Shown here in pieces: positions 58,049-64,000 of a DNA stretch of 64,000 nucleotides; the stretch's first letter is position 1; every line of letters starts with the position of its first letter. A model generated the notes under the pieces. That model had not been told where the DNA came from and ran no database searches. It saw nothing but the letters and a program-made list of their open reading frames with translations. Source of the stretch: Myxococcales bacterium (lineage in GTDB: Bacteria > Myxococcota > Myxococcia > Myxococcales > Myxococcaceae); NCBI GenBank assembly GCA_030681895.1, contig JAUXRI010000177.1, positions 1 through 64,000 of the forward strand, read 5' to 3'. A program made the position numbers and the translations under genes.

Positions 58049-58774
58049 TCAGGGCGCGAACAACGCCGGGAGGACTTCCCCGCTCTTCCCGCGCACCACG
58101 TGATCAAAGCGCCGCGCGTACTCCGGCGTCGGATCGACATCGACGAGCCAGCACTGCCCACCGACGCGCCTCGCCGAATCGACGAAGCCGGCCGCGGGGT
58201 AGACCTGTCCCGACGTCCCGATGGCGAGGAAGACGAGCTCGCTCCCAGCCGCCTCGATGAACTCGTCGATCTGCGTCAGATGGGTCGGGCTCAACATCTC
58301 TCCGAACCACACGATGTGAGGCCGCAGCCGCCCGCCACACGTCTGACAGTGCGGCACGGCGTCGAAGTACGTCTTCGTGTCGACGAACGGCTCGTTGCAG
58401 CGCTCGCAGCGCGTCTTGAAGAGCTCGCCGTGAATGCAGATCATCCGCTTCGAGCCCGCGCGCGTGTGCAGGCCGTCGACGTTCTGGGTCGCGAGCAGGA
58501 AACGATCGCCAAGCCTCGCCTCGAGCGTCGCGATCGCCTCGTGGCCGGGGTTCGGGTTCACCTTCGAGGCACCATCGCGGCGCAGGCTGTAGAACCGCCA
58601 CACCAGCTTCGCGTCTGCGTCGAAGCCCTGGGGCGAGGCGACCTCTTCGACCCGCCGCTCTTCCCAGAGTCCGTTGGTGCCGCGAAACGTCGGCACCCCG
58701 CTCTCGGCCGACACGCCAGCGCCCGTGAGGATCAGCACCTTCGACGTCGGCCTCAGCGCGAGCCGCGCGGTCAC
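58049..58774 (-). CDS. cobB: Sir2-family NAD-dependent deacylase (CobB type)
   Basis: 241 residues from a GTG overlapping the upstream stop (GTGA). GAGVSAESGVPTFRG binds NAD, TQNVDGLH follows, the catalytic His is in CIHGEL (about 115), and four Cys (CERC and CQTC) hold zinc. FYSLRR carries the Tyr 62 / Arg 65 pair that in class III sirtuins recognises succinyl or malonyl lysine. So desuccinylase or demalonylase activity is likely. It is the last gene of the operon with the Ser/Thr kinase. Confidence 0.88.
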   Translation of the reverse strand: MTARLALRPTSKVLILTGAGVSAESGVPTFRGTNGLWEERRVEEVASPQGFDADAKLVWRFYSLRRDGASKVNPNPGHEAIATLEARLGDRFLLATQNVDGLHTRAGSKRMICIHGELFKTRCERCNEPFVDTKTYFDAVPHCQTCGGRLRPHIVWFGEMLSPTHLTQIDEFIEAAGSELVFLAIGTSGQVYPAAGFVDSARRVGGQCWLVDVDPTPEYARRFDHVVRGKSGEVLPALFAP

Positions 58775-59724
58775 GGCAGCGACACCTCGACCGACGCGCC
58801 TGCCCCGCCGGGGAGCACCATGAACGACACCGCAGGCGTCGACGACGCAGCGGGTTGAGGGTTCAACAGGAAGAGCACCGCGCCGGCGATGGCCACCGCG
58901 CCGCCGGTGATCAGCATCGGAACACCAACGCCCTGCGCCTGGTAACCACGCGCGTAGGCCTGATTCGCGGTCAGGCTCGAGCAGGGATCTCGCGTCGCGC
59001 CGCACGCAGCATCGATCGCACGCGAAGCAGAGGCGGCTTCACCCAGGAACACGCTCCCGAGCACCACGCCGATGAGGCCCACACCCGCAGCCGCCATTCC
59101 GATGATGCGCGGCAGCGTCAAGAAGGCCGGCTTCGACGGCTCCACAGGCGCCACCACTTCGTTCGCAGGCATCGGCGGCGGCGGCAACACCTCGGCGACG
59201 ACCACGGGAGGCGCGGGCGGAGGCGGCTCCACGGGCTTGACGATCTCGACGGGTTTCGGCGGCTCGACCGGCTTCACCACCGCGGGCACAGCCTTGAGGC
59301 CGAGCAGCTCCTTCAGCGGCTCCACCAGCACGCTCGAGGTCTTCTCGACGAGCAGCCCCGACAGCGCGTCGCCCGGTCCTTCGACCTGCGCGCCAGCGAT
59401 CTTCTTCCCGAACTCCTCGACCGAGATCGCCTCGAGCTGCGCGACGCCGTCGCCGAGCACCACGCCGACCTCGACGAGCACCATGGCCGGGACGCCCTTC
59501 GCCTTCCCCTTCGCGACCAGGCACGGCTTCTTGCTCTTGCAGCTGGACAGATCGTCGACCGGCGTCGCCGATGGAACGTTCGCCTTCACCAGCACGGCAG
59601 AGATCGCCCGTGCGGTCTCGAGCGCACGCGGTGCGGGCACGCCACTTCGGCTGGTCACCACGACCCAGACGTCATTCGTGGGTGCGGCCTGCACCAGCGC
59701 GGCCGTCAGCAGCGTCACCAGCAT
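58771..59724 (-). CDS. Exported protein with Pro-rich linker and two membrane segments
   Basis: 317 residues from the ATG at 59724 with ribosome site AAGGAG. A signal peptide precedes a beta-rich domain (about 18-145), then a Pro/Val-rich linker (VEPPPPAPPVV) and two transmembrane helices (about 215-237 and 275-295). No family is recognised. Repeated VKPVEPPKPV blocks echo the extracellular part of the neighbouring kinase, so the two may interact. It overlaps neither neighbour but is separated from the kinase by only 4 bases. Confidence 0.7.
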   Translation of the reverse strand: MLVTLLTAALVQAAPTNDVWVVVTSRSGVPAPRALETARAISAVLVKANVPSATPVDDLSSCKSKKPCLVAKGKAKGVPAMVLVEVGVVLGDGVAQLEAISVEEFGKKIAGAQVEGPGDALSGLLVEKTSSVLVEPLKELLGLKAVPAVVKPVEPPKPVEIVKPVEPPPPAPPVVVAEVLPPPPMPANEVVAPVEPSKPAFLTLPRIIGMAAAGVGLIGVVLGSVFLGEAASASRAIDAACGATRDPCSSLTANQAYARGYQAQGVGVPMLITGGAVAIAGAVLFLLNPQPAASSTPAVSFMVLPGGAGASVEVSLP

Positions 59725-59728
59725 GCCT

Positions 59729-61432
<1,704 letters not shown>

Positions 61433-61529
61433 GAAGGCCACCGCATCGTAACCGAAAAGTCCCGGGCTGACGGCCTGTTGCGTTCCACTCCTTGAGTGGC
61501 CTTCCGGAGCCGTCCATTACCGCCAGGTT

Positions 61530-63887
61530 CTACGGACGCTGCATCAGCGCCGCGCCGGGCCCCAGCACCCAGATGCCTGCGTCAGGGACGACCCGAAGGT
61601 CAGAGGCGAGGATCGGCAGCTGATCGATGACCCAGTTGAGACTGCCCATGCGGCGATACGCCCGCCCGTTTCCTGCGCCTGCGACGACGGCTGGCGAAAC
61701 GCCGTGGGAGCAATCGAGCTTCACCGGAGCAGGAGAAGCCGCCAGATCGAGTTGCCAGCCAAGTCCATCCCACCGCCAGACCCCGGCGCTCGTCGCCAAC
61801 CAGGCCTCGTTCGGGTTCGAGACACACAGCGAGGTCGCGCCTCCGTCGACGGGAAGCGGGCGCGGCGAAAGACCGCTCACCGCGTCGCCAACCATCAAGC
61901 CCTCGGTGAAGAGCAGCCACGCATCAGAGCCGTTGGTCGCGATGTCGAGGCATTCGTTGAAGGTCGTCGGCACCTGCGTCCACGACAGGCCGGTGCGAGC
62001 GAAGATGCGGTCGGGCGGGCCGGCGAACCTGGGGCGCCCACAGACCCACGCGGTCTCGTCGCTGCTGAAGTTGGCCTTCGAGCCCGTCACGAAGCTGGGG
62101 ACCGTCGAGAGCCCACCATCGGGGCGACTCTCCTGGACCTGCCCGATCACGGTGTCGATGGTGAGGACTGCTCCCGCAGGGCTCACGGCGAGCTCGTCAC
62201 CAGAGGCGAAACCCGAGATCGGGAAGTTCGAGAGCGTTGGCAACAGCACGCGCTGAAAGACCCTCCTGTGCAGGATGGGCGCCCCCCGCGCGAACACCGG
62301 GTCGCTCGAAAAGGAGTACTGCGGTGACGGAACCCGGAGGTGACTGAGCCACGCGTTCCCGTCCCATGACTCGAAGGAGAATCGCGTCGCACGCAGGGCC
62401 GAGGAGCCCAGCAGATCGAAGCCGGTCGGCGTCACCGTGGTGCCCGTCGAGATCTCCTGCCAGCCCAGGCCCACGAGTCGCGCGATCCCGAAGGGGCCAC
62501 CCGCGCTGGCGCCCGCCTGAACGATCTGATCATCGCCCGCCGCGCACGCCAACGACCCCGCATAGGCGAGCGCGAGCGGCGCGAGGCCTCCATCGAGCCG
62601 GACTCGATACGCGCTGACCTGCGACGCCGACAGACGCGAGTTCAACACCGCCGACGCCTCGGAACGACCGCACAGCGTCACGAACCCGCCGTCAGGCTCG
62701 AACCGGAGGACCTCGGGAGGGACGGGAAACGCGGGGCCGACCTCTGCGACGCGGTAGGTCGTCGCGTTGATCTGACAGCCGTGAAGCGCCGTGCGGTTGC
62801 TCAACGGGACGAGCGACGCCCCGACGGGTGAAAAGGCCGTTGAGCAGAACGGAGAGACCATGGTGTTCCAACCACCATCGGACCCGGGCCACGCTGCAGC
62901 GAGCCCCGAGCTCGACACGCACCACACGGTGCCGTCGAGCCCGTGCGTGAGGACCTGACAGGGAAAGGGTGGCGTCCGGTCGGTTGCGGCCGAGCCCGAG
63001 ATCGAGACCACCAGGCCTCCGTCGACGAGCTGCACGTACGCCTGATTGCCATTGGCCATCACCCGCGTGGCGGCGATGGGGCCAGGCGACGCGATCGGTG
63101 AAAACCCGCCATCGCGGAACAGCAGGACTTCGGTTCCGGCACGAACCACCCCTGTGAGCGGACCACCGAGCGAGACGTCGTCGATGCCCCCGAGCGGCCT
63201 CGGGTTCACCCAACACCAGCCGCTGCTCAGGCAGGTTGGAGGCGTGAGGCACGCACTCCAGAAGCGGTCGCACACGAGGCCGACCTGCGTGCAGTCGCGG
63301 CACATGACGTTCGCGCCACAGGTGACGTCCGTCTGGGGCACGCAGGTCGTCCCGGAGCAGCAGCCTGAGCCGCAGCTGCCACACCTCGTCCCTCCGTCGC
63401 TCGAGCCTCCGCCGAAGCCACCGTCGCCGAAGCCTCCATCACGGAAGCCTCCGCCGCCGAAACCTCCGCCGCCGAAACCTCCATCATCGAAGCTCCCGCC
63501 GCCGAAGCCTCCATCATCAAAGCCTCCACCAGCGAAGCTCCCGCCGGCGACGTTGCCTCCACCGCCTCCACCGCCGTCTCCACCGGCGACGTTGCCACCC
63601 GTGTTTCCCCCAGCCGTGTTTCCGCCACCCGCGTTTCCTCCACCCGCGTTTCCGCCGCCCGAGTTTCCGCCACCGGTGTTTCCGCCACCGACCGCGGTTC
63701 CGCCCGCCGAGCCACCAGCGCCCCCCATGCTCTGCGCCCTGCAGACGTTCGCGACGCACCGGAAGCCGGGCCCGCATTCGGCGTCGACCGAGCAACCGTA
63801 CTCACGGGCATCGACTGGCAACGGTGAGGAGTCACACCGAGTGAGCCCGAGGATGAGCCCGGCCACCAGCAGGCCTCGAGTCCTCAC
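61530..63887 (-). CDS. Gly-rich lipoprotein-like surface protein
   Basis: 785 residues from a GTG with ribosome site AAGGGAG. The signal ends LTRC, an imperfect lipobox. Residues about 31-50 hold a Cys motif (GCSVDAECGPGFRCVANVC), and residues about 55-165 are a Gly-rich linker in two styles: GGGN/GGGS repeats, then GGF/DDGGF repeats. A second Cys cluster (CGSCGSGCCSGTTC) follows. The remaining 590 residues look like repeated beta-propeller blades (for example DGGFVTLCGRS, SSDETAWVCGRPR). Probably displayed on the surface. Function unknown. Confidence 0.75.
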   Translation of the reverse strand: MRTRGLLVAGLILGLTRCDSSPLPVDAREYGCSVDAECGPGFRCVANVCRAQSMGGAGGSAGGTAVGGGNTGGGNSGGGNAGGGNAGGGNTAGGNTGGNVAGGDGGGGGGGNVAGGSFAGGGFDDGGFGGGSFDDGGFGGGGFGGGGFRDGGFGDGGFGGGSSDGGTRCGSCGSGCCSGTTCVPQTDVTCGANVMCRDCTQVGLVCDRFWSACLTPPTCLSSGWCWVNPRPLGGIDDVSLGGPLTGVVRAGTEVLLFRDGGFSPIASPGPIAATRVMANGNQAYVQLVDGGLVVSISGSAATDRTPPFPCQVLTHGLDGTVWCVSSSGLAAAWPGSDGGWNTMVSPFCSTAFSPVGASLVPLSNRTALHGCQINATTYRVAEVGPAFPVPPEVLRFEPDGGFVTLCGRSEASAVLNSRLSASQVSAYRVRLDGGLAPLALAYAGSLACAAGDDQIVQAGASAGGPFGIARLVGLGWQEISTGTTVTPTGFDLLGSSALRATRFSFESWDGNAWLSHLRVPSPQYSFSSDPVFARGAPILHRRVFQRVLLPTLSNFPISGFASGDELAVSPAGAVLTIDTVIGQVQESRPDGGLSTVPSFVTGSKANFSSDETAWVCGRPRFAGPPDRIFARTGLSWTQVPTTFNECLDIATNGSDAWLLFTEGLMVGDAVSGLSPRPLPVDGGATSLCVSNPNEAWLATSAGVWRWDGLGWQLDLAASPAPVKLDCSHGVSPAVVAGAGNGRAYRRMGSLNWVIDQLPILASDLRVVPDAGIWVLGPGAALMQRP
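63393..63725. repeat. Low-complexity repeat coding for Gly-rich linker
   Basis: About 333 bases of irregular short repeats inside the lipoprotein gene, encoding the GGGN-type and the GGF/DDGGF-type blocks. The DNA units (mostly 9-15 bases) could change number by slippage, which would vary linker length between strains. Confidence 0.75.
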
Positions 63888-64000
63888 GGCGCGCTCCCTT
63901 CCACGGGCGTCTCGGTGGTGTGGTTCCCGAACACGGCCACCAACCAGACCACCGCGGCTGACACCGCCATGACTCCGGCGGTGAGGAAGCCGGCGTTCGC
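63884..64000 (-). CDS. C-terminal end of a membrane protein (5' part outside window)
   Basis: The frame runs in from the right edge and stops at 63884, overlapping the lipoprotein GTG start (GTGA). Its 38 visible residues contain one transmembrane helix (FLTAGVMAVSAAVVWLVAVF) and a short polar tail. The coupling to the downstream lipoprotein suggests it is the next gene up in the same operon. The family cannot be told from this end. Confidence 0.6.
   Translation of the reverse strand, partial: ANAGFLTAGVMAVSAAVVWLVAVFGNHTTETPVEGSAP

Noticed and set aside
63393..63725. CRISPR-like array
   Set aside because: The repeats are short, irregular, in frame with a gene and without unique spacers.
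63046..63972. 308-codon plus-strand Pro-rich ORF
   Set aside because: Its PPKPPS repeats are the antisense reading of the Gly-rich linker of the lipoprotein.

Overview
The window is a high-GC chromosome fragment whose gene content points to a myxobacterium or close relative (Myxococcota). The signs are secreted lipoproteins with Gly/Ala/Ser-rich linkers, PEGA and FHA proteins, a Hanks-type Ser/Thr kinase, a PilZ-Hsp70 fusion, class III PHA synthases and an integrase whose 3' end lies inside a tRNA gene. All calls come from reading the sequence; no database search was run.

Left end (1-6072): the right part of an integrative element inserted at the 3' end of a tRNA-Gly(CCC) gene. It holds the end of one tyrosine recombinase, an XRE regulator, small unknown proteins, a CHC2/Toprim primase, a DUF3987-type protein, an excisionase-like HTH protein and a second integrase. 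From 1290 onward the genes are tightly packed, most of them overlapping.

6100-15850: tyrosine phenol-lyase, a beta-lactamase-fold hydrolase, a large lipoprotein joining a zinc-peptidase motif, a beta-propeller and a predicted outer-membrane barrel, a beta-CASP nuclease and RtcA.

15940-26404: polyhydroxyalkanoate (PHA) region. One operon on the minus strand carries phaR, a phasin, phaC and an SDR reductase. Facing away from it is a seven-gene plus-strand run: two paralogous lipoproteins, a lipoprotein hydrolase, an outer-membrane barrel, a PhaE-like protein, an acyl-CoA synthetase and a second phaC. Two matching PhaR-type operator candidates lie upstream of phaR and upstream of the phasin gene.

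26405-36522: an AbiEii-type nucleotidyltransferase with a small partner, a nucleotide salvage operon (Nudix, tdk, upp-like, hpt), a PLD-HhH-PLD protein, then guaA and guaB.

36562-47910: FHA protein, HtrA-like protease, PilZ-Hsp70 fusion, a frame-broken DUF697/SHOCT gene behind an ECF-type promoter, HMG-CoA lyase, and both subunits of a B12-dependent acyl-CoA mutase. Its substrate-site residues look like isobutyryl-CoA mutase rather than methylmalonyl-CoA mutase. An aminotransferase follows.

47972-64000: mostly envelope and signalling genes. These are a PHP-domain lipoprotein, a kelch lipoprotein with a PEGA protein, a histidine kinase coupled to an M16 peptidase, and an operon of Gly-rich lipoprotein, Ser/Thr kinase, secreted membrane protein and Sir2 deacylase. 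A 23-bp intergenic repeat recurs at three places (about 32.26, 44.22 and 51.95 kb).
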